A stretch of 64,000 nucleotides of DNA from Alteribacillus iranensis (GCF_900113025.1 NZ_FONT01000001.1:186001-250000); one strand, 5' to 3'. Shown: positions 53,416-62,752, numbered from the stretch's first letter. Translations and numbers: made by a program. Notes: generated from the sequence alone by a model not told the origin.

Positions 53416-54212
53416 CCGTCTGTGCTCTGTTAGGATGGTACCTCCTAAAACATGCCTCGAAAAATAAAGGATGGATGGTATACAACTATGAAAATAAATC
53501 GATTCCCTACACATTCGGGATCTTATTACTGTTCCTCATCATATTGATGGACTCTCTTTGGATATCTACACCATCTGCCGGGTTGATGTTCTATTTAATT
53601 TTCACTTGGTTTGCCGGCTGGTTAGACGACCGATATGGAACACCATTTCCGAAAGGACTGAAAGGGCATTTCACTTATTTCCTCACCTATGGAAAATGGA
53701 CAACAGGTTTAACAAAGATCATTCTCATTTCCGCAGCAGCCCTCCTAGGGTTACTGTTTAGTGAAGTAAATGGGGGACTTGCCGCCATAGCAGCATTTTC
53801 CGTCATGGTGTTATCTCCTCATGTGTGTAACTTATTAGATACCCGCCCTTTACGTGTTTGGTCGTGGGGACTGCTTCATCTCTCTATTATAGCTGTTGTT
53901 GGCTATTATAAGGCTCCTCTTTCCTTGGTATTGGCTATCATAATTATTCATATGCTATGGGGATATATTGAAGGGAATAAAAGAGCGATGCTTGGGGACA
54001 ATGGTGCCGCAGCAGCTGGAGGTATATTAGCGTGGATCTTGGTTCATACAACCTCCACAGTCTTCCAGTTCGTTATGATTTTCTTCTATGTATTGTTGAC
54101 GGGGACGGCTGAAAAGGTATCATTAAATACCATTTTTGAGAAGCTAAGAAAAGTGGTTGTCTTGGGGGAGTGGGGAAATAAAGAAGAGGCTGGGACAAAA
54201 GTATTTAAATGA
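53382..54212 (+). CDS. MraY/WecA-like polyprenyl-phosphate sugar-phosphate transferase homologue
   Basis: 276 residues from GTG 53382 (GGAGGTGG upstream), overlapping the GT2 gene by 34 bases. About nine membrane helices. Catalytic landmarks of the GT4 transferases are recognisable: the Asp pair in AGWLDDRYG, KGLKGHF, Asp in CNLLDTRPLRVW and MLGDNGAAAAGG. It is shorter than MraY (about 320). The last codons (EEAGTK) lie in a 17-bp inverted repeat arm (54184-54200) of an interspersed element, so the C-terminus has been changed by that element. With steA and GT2 it may build a lipid-linked glycan. Confidence 0.75.
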   Translation: MLVEIWKIVFLTVCALLGWYLLKHASKNKGWMVYNYENKSIPYTFGILLLFLIILMDSLWISTPSAGLMFYLIFTWFAGWLDDRYGTPFPKGLKGHFTYFLTYGKWTTGLTKIILISAAALLGLLFSEVNGGLAAIAAFSVMVLSPHVCNLLDTRPLRVWSWGLLHLSIIAVVGYYKAPLSLVLAIIIIHMLWGYIEGNKRAMLGDNGAAAAGGILAWILVHTTSTVFQFVMIFFYVLLTGTAEKVSLNTIFEKLRKVVVLGEWGNKEEAGTKVFK

Positions 54213-54454
54213 AAGATAAATCCGAACAACTTATGTTGTCGCTTTGTCAAAATACTTCGCTTTCCGCGGGCACGGCTTCAGCTTCCTCGGAAAGCGAAAA
54301 CGGCTTTCCTGCGGGATCTTCAGCTCGTGCTGTTCCCGCTGGAGTCTACGTATTCTGACTACGCTGATACACTGCGTTTATGAAACGGGTGACTCCTTCA
54401 ACATGTGATCGTTCGTCTTTAGAGTTGACTATTCTAGTTTTGTCCCAGCCTCTT
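54184..54454. repeat. 271-bp interspersed element with 17-bp perfect inverted ends
   Basis: Arms AAGAGGCTGGGACAAAA (54184-54200) and TTTTGTCCCAGCCTCTT (54438-54454). Inside is a G+C-rich core with CTTTCCGCGGGCACGGCTTC and GCTCGTGCTGTTCCCGC, words found in a widespread repeat of bacilli. No coding frame. The left arm is inside the end of the MraY-like gene and the right arm ends just before the 3' end of yqzF. Confidence 0.88.
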
Positions 54455-54465
54455 CCCAACGGAGT

Positions 54466-54726
54466 CTAGCCTTTATTGGAAGGAGGCTCGTTGGATTGTT
54501 CTGGTACTTGAATGACGACTTTTCTATTTTTTTTATCCCTATATCGAATAAAGCCTGCGATGAACCAAATGCCAAAAACTAACAGTCCCGCGCCGGCAAG
54601 GAATTGCATCCATAAAAAAGGAAATGGCTGGAGTAACTCTTGAAACATAACGTCTCTTATTAACTTAATCCCGACCATCGATAAGATCCCTGGAATGACG
54701 AGAATGGATAAAGCGATTAAACGCAT
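54466..54726 (-). CDS. yqzF: YqzF, DUF2627 membrane protein
   Basis: 86 residues from ATG 54726 with AGGGGTG upstream; a GTG at 54738 would add four. Two membrane helices (MRLIALSILVIPGILSMVGI and QFLAGAGLLVFGIWFIAGFI) with the conserved KLIRDVMF and PFPFLWMQ between, then a basic tail. Matches DUF2627 (B. subtilis YqzF), which also lies next to the bkd genes. Function unknown. Confidence 0.88.
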   Translation of the reverse strand: MRLIALSILVIPGILSMVGIKLIRDVMFQELLQPFPFLWMQFLAGAGLLVFGIWFIAGFIRYRDKKNRKVVIQVPEQSNEPPSNKG

Positions 54727-54764
54727 AACCGTAAACACCCCTATCTAAGAAGACATACATCTAT

Positions 54765-54912
54765 AACGCTGGCGTTCTTAAGAACGAGCTTTAGGCGGAA
54801 GCAACCAAGTTTGTGATGGACAGACTTTGCAAAATCAAGTGTCCTCTGTTCGTAACGCAGAAGCCAGCACTTATTGTGCAAGTTCGAGCGCCTTGCGCTT
54901 TTCTATTGTCCA
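54765..54912. repeat. Interspersed repeat upstream of bcd
   Basis: Contains TTGTGCAAGTTCGAGCGCC and TTGCGCTTTTCTATTGTCCAGC (54873-54915), related to 6841 and 48241, and a palindrome GCGTTCTTAAGAACG (54771-54785). No gene found in this 348-base interval. Confidence 0.75.
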
Positions 54913-55074
54913 GCGGCTTTGTTTGTATTTCTAAAAACGATTTTTACGCATAAACTGTATTATCAGCTCGATCATTATTGTACTTTATTTTCCACGGGAT
55001 GTCCAAATGGCTTCATCGTTCGTAAAAAAGTTTTTCCTAACTTCATTTTTGGTGCAAAGGAGGATTATTGATTT

Positions 55075-56175
55075 ATGCAAATTTTTGATAGAATGGTAAC
55101 GGATGACTATGAACAAGTAGTTGTTTGCCAAGATAAAGCTTCAGGATTAAAAGGCATTATTGCTATTCATGACACCACTCTCGGACCGGCTCTAGGCGGC
55201 ACGAGGATGTGGAACTACCACAGCGAAGAAGAGGCATTTACAGATGTTCTTCGTTTGGCGAAAGGGATGACATATAAAAATGCGGCTGCAGGGTTAAGCC
55301 TTGGCGGAGGAAAAGCCGTCATTATCGGCGATCCGAGACACGATAAAAAGGAAGAACTGTTCCGTGCTTTTGGACGTTTCATTGAAGGGTTGAACGGCAG
55401 GTATATTACAGCAGAAGATGTCGGCACGAGCTCCAAAGACATGGATGTAATTTTTGAAGAAACAAATTACGTAACGGGGATAACAGATGAGAGCGGAAAA
55501 AGTGGGGATCCGTCTCCCATGACAGCGCTCGGTGTGTATCATGGTATGAAAGCAGCTGCTAACGAGGCTTTTGGGACAAGTGATTTATTAGGCAAAACGG
55601 TTGCTGTTCAAGGAGTAGGTAGTGTATCCTATCCTTTATGTCAACATTTATACGAAGAAGGGGCTTCCTTAGTAGTAACAGATATTCATGAGGACGCGGT
55701 TCAGAGAGCAGTCAGAGATTTTAACGCCGTAAAAGTTGCTCCTGATGAAATATATGAAGTGGATTGCGATATTTTTTGTCCTTGTGCGCTCGGTGGAATT
55801 ATAAAAAATGATACAATAAAGAAATTGAAAGCGAAAGTAATTGCCGGGTCTGCGAATAATCAACTTCACACGAATGAAGATGGAGACCTTTTATTTCAGA
55901 AAGGCATCATCTACGCTCCGGATTATATTATTAATGCCGGTGGAGTGATTCAGATAGAAGTTGAATTAACAGGCGGTAACAAAGAGAAGGTACAAGAAAA
56001 AGTAAAAAATATTTATAATACGGTTCAAAACGTTTTTGCGATTTCGAAACGAGACAAGATCCCTACGTATAAAGCTGCCGATACATTGGCGGAAGAAAGA
56101 CTGGAGAAATTAAAAAACTCCCGGCGGCAGTTTTTACGAGAAGAACAGCACATTCTACGCAAGATTTCCCGCTGA
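55075..56175 (+). CDS. bcd: Leucine dehydrogenase (branched-chain amino acid dehydrogenase)
   Basis: 366 residues from ATG 55075 behind AAAGGAGG. Oxidative deamination of leucine, valine and isoleucine to 2-oxo acids with NAD. Motifs: [26 protein letters not shown] with the catalytic Lys, [12 protein letters not shown], the NAD fold [14 protein letters not shown] and ADYIINAGG-like [13 protein letters not shown]. First gene of the branched-chain oxidation operon; its products feed the BKD complex encoded next. Confidence 0.96.
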   Translation: MQIFDRMVTDDYEQVVVCQDKASGLKGIIAIHDTTLGPALGGTRMWNYHSEEEAFTDVLRLAKGMTYKNAAAGLSLGGGKAVIIGDPRHDKKEELFRAFGRFIEGLNGRYITAEDVGTSSKDMDVIFEETNYVTGITDESGKSGDPSPMTALGVYHGMKAAANEAFGTSDLLGKTVAVQGVGSVSYPLCQHLYEEGASLVVTDIHEDAVQRAVRDFNAVKVAPDEIYEVDCDIFCPCALGGIIKNDTIKKLKAKVIAGSANNQLHTNEDGDLLFQKGIIYAPDYIINAGGVIQIEVELTGGNKEKVQEKVKNIYNTVQNVFAISKRDKIPTYKAADTLAEERLEKLKNSRRQFLREEQHILRKISR

Positions 56176-56209
56176 CGACAGTCAGCATGAAGGAAAGAGA
56201 GGGGACATT

Positions 56210-57631
56210 ATGGCTAACGATTATGACCTGGTCATACTAGGAGGCGGAATAGGCGGTTATACTGCTGCTATTCGTGCAGCACAAGAAGGGCTTACAACCG
56301 CTATTGTAGAAAAAGATAAACTTGGTGGCACTTGCTTGCATAAAGGGTGTATTCCAAGCAAGTCGCTCCTACGTAGTGCAGAAGTATTCTCAGAGGTGAA
56401 AGACAGCAGTAAATACGGGATCTCGGTAAAAGACCCTTCCATTGATTTCGGAGCGGTTCAGGATCGCAAGGAAGCGATTGTTAACGATCTATATACCGGT
56501 GTCCAACACCTTATGAATAAGAGAAAAATTGATGTATACCAGGGCCTTGGCAGAATTTTGGGTCCATCCATTTTTTCTCCGAGTGCCGGAACGATTTCCG
56601 TAGAGAATAATGATGGCTCAGAAAATGAACTTCTCGTTCCAAAGAACGTTATTATTGCTACCGGTTCTCGTCCTCGCATATTACAAGGCCTAGAGCCGGA
56701 CGGCAAAACGGTATTAACTTCGGATGAAGCGTTGAATATGGAGGAATTACCCTCTTCCATGATTATTATTGGCGGGGGTGTGATTGGAGTAGAGTGGGCC
56801 TCTCTCTTATCCGACTTTGGTGTGGACGTCACGGTCGTGGAATCTGCCTCTCAACTCCTTCCTCATGAGGAAGCAGAGATTGCACGGGAATTAACGAAGA
56901 GATTGAAAGAGCGAGGAGTTCAAGTCTTAACGGATGCGAAAGTGATGCCAGAAAAAACTGGTAGATCAGATAGTTTGTCACTTGCAATCAACCAAAAAGG
57001 TGAAGAAAAAACAATTCAAGCGGAAAAAGTTTTATTATCCGTCGGTCGTGAAGCCATCGTGGACGATATTGGATTAGACAATACGAATATCACGTTGACC
57101 AATGGAGCTATAGCAGTGAACGATGTGTACCAAACGCAGGAATCCCATATTTATGCGGTAGGGGACGTTATTGGGGGGATGCAGCTTGCACACGTAGCCG
57201 CAAAAGAAGGCATAATTGCTGTTGAACATATGTGCGGATTAGACCCGGCTCCTCTTTCCTACACATCCGTCCCTAAATGTACGTACAGCAGGCCGGAAGT
57301 AGCAAGTATCGGACTAACAGAAGCGGAAGCAAAGGAACAAGGTTATACAATCAAAACAGGAAGCTTTTCTTTTCGAGCGAACGGAAAGGCGTTAGTGCAT
57401 GGGGATGGAAGTGGCTTTGTTAAGTTCATTGCTAATGAAGAAAATGATGATTTATTAGGCATACATATGATAGGACCTCAAGTAACAGAGCTTATTTCTG
57501 AAGCAGCGCTTGCCAAGTTAGTAGATGCTTCTAATTTTGAAATGAGTGAAATCATACACCCGCATCCAGCCTTGTCAGAAGTGTTAGGAGAGGGAGCTTT
57601 AGCAGTAGAAGGAAAAGCCATTCATTCTTAA
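56210..57631 (+). CDS. lpdV: Dihydrolipoyl dehydrogenase, E3 of the branched-chain complex
   Basis: 473 residues from ATG 56210. FAD site LVILGGGIGGYTAAIRAAQ, redox disulfide GGTCLHKGCIPSK, NAD site IIIGGGVIGVEWASLLSDFG, and the C-terminal HPHPALSEVLGE with the catalytic His-Glu. It reoxidises the lipoyl arm of the E2 protein. In B. subtilis buk lies between bcd and lpdV; here they are adjacent. Confidence 0.96.
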   Translation: MANDYDLVILGGGIGGYTAAIRAAQEGLTTAIVEKDKLGGTCLHKGCIPSKSLLRSAEVFSEVKDSSKYGISVKDPSIDFGAVQDRKEAIVNDLYTGVQHLMNKRKIDVYQGLGRILGPSIFSPSAGTISVENNDGSENELLVPKNVIIATGSRPRILQGLEPDGKTVLTSDEALNMEELPSSMIIIGGGVIGVEWASLLSDFGVDVTVVESASQLLPHEEAEIARELTKRLKERGVQVLTDAKVMPEKTGRSDSLSLAINQKGEEKTIQAEKVLLSVGREAIVDDIGLDNTNITLTNGAIAVNDVYQTQESHIYAVGDVIGGMQLAHVAAKEGIIAVEHMCGLDPAPLSYTSVPKCTYSRPEVASIGLTEAEAKEQGYTIKTGSFSFRANGKALVHGDGSGFVKFIANEENDDLLGIHMIGPQVTELISEAALAKLVDASNFEMSEIIHPHPALSEVLGEGALAVEGKAIHS

Positions 57632-57662
57632 TAACGGTAGTGTGAGAAAAGGAGGCGCGAGG

Positions 57663-58667
57663 ATGGCCGTAAAACATGAACAATTAGGGTTGTCAGACGA
57701 AGATGTATTGTTGATGTACGAGAAAATGCTGTTAGCAAGAAAGATAGATGAACGATTATGGTTGTTGAACAGAGCGGGAAAGATTCCGTTTGTAGTCTCT
57801 TGTCAGGGACAGGAAGCAGCTCAAGTAGGTGCAGCTATGGCTCTTGATACGGAAATCGATTATGTTTTGCCTTATTACCGGGATGTAGGAATTGTTCTTT
57901 CCTTTGGGATGACTTGTGAAGAGTTAATGCTATTCAGCTTCGCAAGAGCAGGGGACCCAAACTCTGGAGGGCGCCAGATGCCAGGTCATTTTGGTCAAAA
58001 GAAAAACAGAATTGTAACTAGTTCCTCGCCGGTTACAACTCAAGTTCCTCATGCTGTAGGAATAGCTCTAGCCGCAAAAATGGAGAAAAAAGACTTTGTA
58101 ACTTTAGTCACTTTTGGGGAAGGCTCTTCGAATCAAGGGGATTTTCACGAAGGATTGAATTTTGCAGGTGTGCATAACTTACCTGTTATTTTCCTGTGTG
58201 AAAACAACCAATACGCCATTTCCGTTCCATTAGATAAACAGTTAGCTTGTGAACGAGTTTCAGATCGTGCAGCAGGTTATGGTATGCCAGGGATAACGGT
58301 CGATGGCAATGACCCGCTTGCAGTATATGAAGCTGTGAAACAAGCAGCAGACCGAGCACGAGACGGGGAAGGGCCATCTCTCATAGAAACTACTTTTTAT
58401 CGTTTTACCCCTCATTCGAGTGACGATGATGATAGCACGTACCGGTCCAAAGAGGAAGTCGAAGAAGCCAAAAAGAATGATCCTCTCCGTACCTTTGCGT
58501 CGTATTTAAAAGATGCTCAAATTCTTACGGAAGAAAATGAGAATGCAATGAATAAGAAAATTACAGAAGTAATTGATGAGGCTACAGATGCAGCTGAACA
58601 AGCACCTTATGCAGATCCATCCTCTATTTATAAGTATGTGTACGCAGAAAAGGACGGTGACAACTAA
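57663..58667 (+). CDS. bkdAA: Branched-chain 2-oxoacid dehydrogenase E1 alpha
   Basis: 334 residues from ATG 57663 behind GGAGGCGAGG. TPP-dependent decarboxylase subunit: RIDERLWLLNRAGKIPF-type start, QMPGHFG, the TPP/Mg motif FGEGSSNQGDFHEGLNFA with ENNQYAIS, and the phosphorylation-loop-like YRFTPHSSDDDDSTYRS. It forms a heterotetramer with BkdAB. Confidence 0.96.
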   Translation: MAVKHEQLGLSDEDVLLMYEKMLLARKIDERLWLLNRAGKIPFVVSCQGQEAAQVGAAMALDTEIDYVLPYYRDVGIVLSFGMTCEELMLFSFARAGDPNSGGRQMPGHFGQKKNRIVTSSSPVTTQVPHAVGIALAAKMEKKDFVTLVTFGEGSSNQGDFHEGLNFAGVHNLPVIFLCENNQYAISVPLDKQLACERVSDRAAGYGMPGITVDGNDPLAVYEAVKQAADRARDGEGPSLIETTFYRFTPHSSDDDDSTYRSKEEVEEAKKNDPLRTFASYLKDAQILTEENENAMNKKITEVIDEATDAAEQAPYADPSSIYKYVYAEKDGDN

Positions 58668-59650
58668 TGGCGGTGTTGTCCTATATTCAAGCGGTAACCG
58701 AGGCTTTAAAAGAAGAAATGAAGCGTGACGATAAAGTCTTTATTTTAGGTGAAGATGTCGGACCAAAAGGCGGTGTCTTTCGGGCGACCGATGGATTATA
58801 CGAAGAATTCGGTGAGGAAAGAGTGTTAGACACCCCGTTAGCTGAATCAGCCATTGCTGGTGTAGGTATTGGGGCTGCGATGTATGGCATGCGTCCTGTG
58901 GCTGAGATGCAATTCGCCGATTTTATTATGCCGGCTGTTAATCAAATTATTTCTGAAGCAGCGAAGACTAGGTATCGATCGAATAATGACTGGAACTGCC
59001 CCATTACGATACGGGCGCCTTATGGAGGGGGAGTACACGGAGCGTTGTATCACTCTCAATCCATTGAAGCGATGTTTGCTAATGTTCCAGGATTAAAAAT
59101 TGTCATGCCATCAACACCTTACGATGTGAAAGGCTTGCTGAAAGCTTCTATACGTGATGAGGATCCAGTGTTATTTTTGGAGCACAAAAAAGCGTATCGC
59201 CTCGTCAAAGGAGAGGTACCTGACGAAGAATACACACTTCCTATTGGAAAAGCAGATGTAAAAAAAGAAGGCAATGATGTTACCGTTATCAGTTATGGTC
59301 TATGTTTGCATCTAGCTCTGCAAGCAGCAGAGAAATTAGAAAAGGAAGGCTTCTCTGTTCATGTGCTTGATTTACGAACAGTCTATCCATTGGATAAGGA
59401 AGCGATTGAAGAAGCCGCTTCTAAAACAGGAAAGGTACTGCTGATCACAGAGGATAATAAAGAAGGAAGTGTGATGGGGGAAGTTGCGGCTATTATCGCA
59501 GAGAGGTGTTTATTTGATCTTGACGCCCCGGTGCAACGACTTGCAGGTCCGGATGTACCGGCAATGCCTTATGCACCGCCGCTTGAAAAAGAATTTATGA
59601 TCGATCTTGATACAATTGAGAGCGCCATTCGTGATTTAGCAGAATTTTAG
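58667..59650 (+). CDS. bkdAB: Branched-chain 2-oxoacid dehydrogenase E1 beta
   Basis: 327 residues; its ATG shares one base with the bkdAA stop (TAATG). Family text: FILGEDVGPKGGVFRATDGL, DTPLAESAIAGVGIGAAMYG, EMQFADFIMPAVNQIISEAA and the C-terminal domain with SVHVLDLRTVYPLD and ITEDNKEGSVMGEVAA. Contributes TPP-binding Glu and the interface for E2. Confidence 0.96.
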   Translation: MAVLSYIQAVTEALKEEMKRDDKVFILGEDVGPKGGVFRATDGLYEEFGEERVLDTPLAESAIAGVGIGAAMYGMRPVAEMQFADFIMPAVNQIISEAAKTRYRSNNDWNCPITIRAPYGGGVHGALYHSQSIEAMFANVPGLKIVMPSTPYDVKGLLKASIRDEDPVLFLEHKKAYRLVKGEVPDEEYTLPIGKADVKKEGNDVTVISYGLCLHLALQAAEKLEKEGFSVHVLDLRTVYPLDKEAIEEAASKTGKVLLITEDNKEGSVMGEVAAIIAERCLFDLDAPVQRLAGPDVPAMPYAPPLEKEFMIDLDTIESAIRDLAEF

Positions 59651-59664
59651 GAGGAGAGAGAACG

Positions 59665-60930
59665 ATGGCCAAAGCAATAACGATGCCCCAACTTGGGGAA
59701 AGCGTGACAGAGGGAACTATATCAAAATGGCTTGTTCAGCCAGGAGACAAAGTAAAAAAATACGACCCGATTGCCGATGTAACATCAGATAAAGTCAATG
59801 CAGAAATACCTTCATCCTATACAGGAACCATTACTGAATTGATTGCTAAAGAAGATGAAACGATCGAGGTCGGAGAATTAATTTGCTACATTGATGTAGG
59901 GGATACAGAAGAGAACTATTCTTCGGACTCGCAACATAAAGCACCAACACAGGAAAAGGAAGTGTCAGAACAAGCGAAACATGAACCTTCCATGAAGAAC
60001 CGATACTCTCCAGCTGTTGTCAGGCTTGCGCAGGAGCATGACATTGACCTGAAATCTGTGCAAGGCACCGGGCGCAGTGGTAGAATTACCCGGAAAGATG
60101 TAGAAAATATTATTCAGCAAAACAAAGAGATTCCTAAAAAGGTAGAGGATGAGCGAACAGAGAGCGTCGCCCCATCGCCGCCGCAGCATGTGAATACCCA
60201 ACACAGTCACAATATATCTGTGGGGACAAACGATGAAAAAATCCCGGTGAGAGGGGTTAGAAAAGCAACAGCCGCTAACATGGTCAAGAGTAAACAAGAG
60301 ATCCCGCACGCATGGACGATGGTAGAAGCGGATGTCACGGATCTTGTTAATTATAGAAACAGCATAAAAGAAGACTTCAAGAAAAAAGAAGGTTTTTCTA
60401 TAACCATACTGGCGTTCGTGATTAAGGCAGCGGCAGAAGCGTTAAAAGAGTTTCCGGATGTGAACGCAGTATGGGGCGGTGATCATATTATTAGAAAAAA
60501 CAGCGTCCATATATCGATTGCCGTAGCGGCAGACGACGGACTGTATGTCCCGGTGATACGTGATGCCGATGAGAAAAGCATTAAAGGAATAGCGAAAGCA
60601 GTGAGTGAACTCGCCAAAAAAGGAAGAAACGGTCAACTTACTATTGAAGATATGCAAGGCGGAACTTTTACAGTAAATAATACGGGATCTTTTGGCTCTG
60701 TCCAATCTGTCCCGATTATCAATCATCCGCAAGCAGCAATCATGTCGCTTGAATCGATCATTAAAAAACCCGTTGTGATGGAAGGGGATATGATTGCTAT
60801 CCGAAGCATGGTGTATCTCTGTTTATCTCTTGATCATCGGATGCTTGATGGATTAACAGTCGGCAGGTTTTTAGCGAGAATTAAAGAAAAGCTGGAAGAT
60901 GTCCAACATTTCAAAGGACATATTTATTGA
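59665..60930 (+). CDS. bkdB: Branched-chain 2-oxoacid dehydrogenase E2 (dihydrolipoyl acyltransferase)
   Basis: 421 residues from ATG 59665 behind GGAGGAGAG. One lipoyl domain (MPQLGESVTEGTISKWLVQP, lipoyl Lys in TSDKVNAEIPS), an acidic linker, a peripheral subunit-binding domain (YSPAVVRLAQEHDIDLKSVQ and GTGRSGRITRKDV), a second linker, and the catalytic domain ending LSLDHRMLDGLTVG with the active His and Asp. It makes acyl-CoA starters for branched fatty acids. The lipoyl group depends on LipM (17887). Confidence 0.96.
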   Translation: MAKAITMPQLGESVTEGTISKWLVQPGDKVKKYDPIADVTSDKVNAEIPSSYTGTITELIAKEDETIEVGELICYIDVGDTEENYSSDSQHKAPTQEKEVSEQAKHEPSMKNRYSPAVVRLAQEHDIDLKSVQGTGRSGRITRKDVENIIQQNKEIPKKVEDERTESVAPSPPQHVNTQHSHNISVGTNDEKIPVRGVRKATAANMVKSKQEIPHAWTMVEADVTDLVNYRNSIKEDFKKKEGFSITILAFVIKAAAEALKEFPDVNAVWGGDHIIRKNSVHISIAVAADDGLYVPVIRDADEKSIKGIAKAVSELAKKGRNGQLTIEDMQGGTFTVNNTGSFGSVQSVPIINHPQAAIMSLESIIKKPVVMEGDMIAIRSMVYLCLSLDHRMLDGLTVGRFLARIKEKLEDVQHFKGHIY

Positions 60931-61048
60931 TTAAGATATCTAACGCTTCTTTCAACATGCTACATGTGCGCATTTTATTTATCTAATAATAGTGCCGCCC
61001 CCATGATAGGAATCAACGAGCCTCATTCAAGACTTGGGTTTTTTCCAA

Positions 61049-61087
61049 GAAGCCACGGTACGCCAATTGTGCTTATCGTGGCTTTTC
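61049..61087 (+). terminator. Terminator of the bkd operon
   Basis: AAGCCACG/CGTGGCTT with a 19-base loop followed by TTC and T-rich bases. Confidence 0.8.
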
Positions 61088-61144
61088 TTTCTGATGTAAA
61101 AGTGACGGTGATGGAAATAAATCAGAACTCTTCTTATTTACAAA

Positions 61145-61159
61145 TCGTAATGATTACGA
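61145..61159 (+). promoter_or_regulatory. Zur box upstream of the zinc-binding lipoprotein gene
   Basis: TCGTAATGATTACGA is a perfect palindrome equal to the Bacillus Zur operator consensus (TCGTAATNATTACGA). It lies 57 bases before the start codon at 61216, so zinc repression is expected. Confidence 0.92.
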
Positions 61160-61215
61160 TATGATTTAACAAGAGTTTTTGCAGGTGACTATGAGAGATG
61201 GACGGGGTGGCGAGT

Positions 61216-62199
61216 ATGAAGAGAAAAGGACAGCTTTTTTTATTCATGATAAGCGTAATGGTAATATTAACCGCTTGTGGAAATGGTTCTGAAGCTAATC
61301 CTGAAAAGAACGGAGAAGGGCAAAACGAAAATCAAGTAACGGTTTTTACGACTGTATACGCGTGGGAGGAATTTGCTAAGCTTATCGGCGGCGAACATGT
61401 ACACGTGGAAAATGTTATTCCAGCCGGAAGTGATGCTCATACATTTGAACCTTCGGCAAGAACGATGATCGACATCGCAGAAGGTGATATATTTTTATAT
61501 AATGGTTCGGGAATGGAAGGATTTGCCGACGCTGTAAAAGATTCATTAAGTGATGAGGACGTAAAATTAGTGAATGTTACAGAGGGGATGGAGCTAACAT
61601 CTCTTGAAGCAGGCCATCATGAAGGGCACGACCATGATAGCCAAGGAAACGAGAGTGAGCACCACCACGGGGATGTGGATCCTCACGTATGGCTTGATCC
61701 ATTACGAGCAGTAACAGGTGCTGAGAAAATTAAAAATGCACTCGTTGATATCCGTCCTGAAAAAGAGGAGATATTCGAGGAGAACTTCAGTGAACTTGAA
61801 AGCCGATTGCAAGCTTTGCACGAACAATTTGAAGACATAGCTGCTTCTGCTAAAATGAATCAATTTTTAGTTTCTCATGCCGGTTACGGATATTGGGAGC
61901 AAAGATATGATTTACAACAAATGAGCATTGCAGGTGTATCAACTGCTGTCGAGCCTTCTCAAAAAGAGTTGCAAGCGTTAATCAAGACAGCAAAAGAACG
62001 TGGAATGGAACATGTATTAATTGAACAAAACATTTCATCCAAATCAGCAGACGTCATTATAGAAGAGCTAGGAGCGGAATCATTAAGACTTCACAATTTA
62101 GAATCGAGAACGGAGGAAGAGGTTCAAGCAGAGGAGGATTATTTTAGTTTAATGGAGCAAAACCTAGAAAGCTTATCGATCGCTTTAAAAGCAAAGTAA
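61216..62199 (+). CDS. znuA: Zinc ABC transporter substrate-binding lipoprotein (ZnuA/AdcA type)
   Basis: 327 residues from ATG 61216 (GGGGTGGCGAG upstream). Lipoprotein signal with lipobox LTAC, Cys21. Cluster A-I fold: VTVFTTVYAWEEFAKLIGG, AGSDAHTFEPSARTM with the first zinc His, DPHVWLDPLRAV with the second, FLVSHAGYGYWE with the third. A His-rich loop (GHHEGHDHD and EHHHGD) is typical for zinc rather than manganese. Repressed by Zur by inference from the box. No permease or ATPase gene follows, so it must work with a transporter encoded elsewhere. Confidence 0.93.
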   Translation: MKRKGQLFLFMISVMVILTACGNGSEANPEKNGEGQNENQVTVFTTVYAWEEFAKLIGGEHVHVENVIPAGSDAHTFEPSARTMIDIAEGDIFLYNGSGMEGFADAVKDSLSDEDVKLVNVTEGMELTSLEAGHHEGHDHDSQGNESEHHHGDVDPHVWLDPLRAVTGAEKIKNALVDIRPEKEEIFEENFSELESRLQALHEQFEDIAASAKMNQFLVSHAGYGYWEQRYDLQQMSIAGVSTAVEPSQKELQALIKTAKERGMEHVLIEQNISSKSADVIIEELGAESLRLHNLESRTEEEVQAEEDYFSLMEQNLESLSIALKAK

Positions 62200-62208
62200 T
62201 CACAAGTC

Positions 62209-62224
62209 ACCATACTTGTATGGT
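62209..62224. terminator. Small hairpin after the zinc lipoprotein gene
   Basis: ACCATAC/GTATGGT with a two-base loop, ten bases after the stop. No T run; weak or partial terminator. Confidence 0.4.
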
Positions 62225-62277
62225 CTCCTCCATTTTCGGTACAATGGAAATGAACCCATCATCACACAAGGAAAGGA

Positions 62278-62706
62278 ATGAAGGGAATGGATTTCAGCTT
62301 TTACGTCAATGACGTAGTGCAAGAATCAAGAAAAGAGATGGAAGAAGCTGGATACACGTCTTTAACGTCTCCAGAAGAAGTAGATGAGGCTTTAAACGGG
62401 GAAGGTTCCGTGCTTGTAATGGTCAATTCAGTCTGTGGATGTGCAGGAGGAATTGCACGCCCAGCTGCGGCTTATATGAGAAATTATGAGACGAAGCCAG
62501 ATCGTTATGTCACCGTGTTTGCTGGTCAAGATAAAGAAGCAACCGAACAAGCTCGTTCATATTTCACAGGATATCCACCATCCTCCCCATCGTTTGCAGT
62601 TTTGAAAGATGGCAAACTGCATCGGATGGTAGAAAGACACGAGATTGAAGGACATGAACCGATCGAAGTTGTTCAGAAGTTAGAGGAGGCACTCGACTCT
62701 TTGTAA
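62278..62706 (+). CDS. brxB: Bacilliredoxin BrxB (YqiW/YphP family)
   Basis: 142 residues from ATG 62278; ATG 62287 is an alternative start. The C-X-C active site Cys53-Gly-Cys55 in [16 protein letters not shown] is unchanged, followed by [32 protein letters not shown] and [11 protein letters not shown], all hallmarks of the family. It removes bacillithiol from oxidised proteins. In B. subtilis yqiW also follows bkdB. Confidence 0.95.
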   Translation: MKGMDFSFYVNDVVQESRKEMEEAGYTSLTSPEEVDEALNGEGSVLVMVNSVCGCAGGIARPAAAYMRNYETKPDRYVTVFAGQDKEATEQARSYFTGYPPSSPSFAVLKDGKLHRMVERHEIEGHEPIEVVQKLEEALDSL

Positions 62707-62752
62707 GAGCGAGTCTCTCTCAAAGAAAAAGAATGCCATAAATACATGAAAT

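Noticed and set aside
54809-54835. Sigma-54 type -24/-12 element before bcd
   Set aside because: TGG...TTTGCA is present, but the GG-GC spacing is one base short of the strict requirement, it lies in a repeat, and no bkdR activator gene is nearby.
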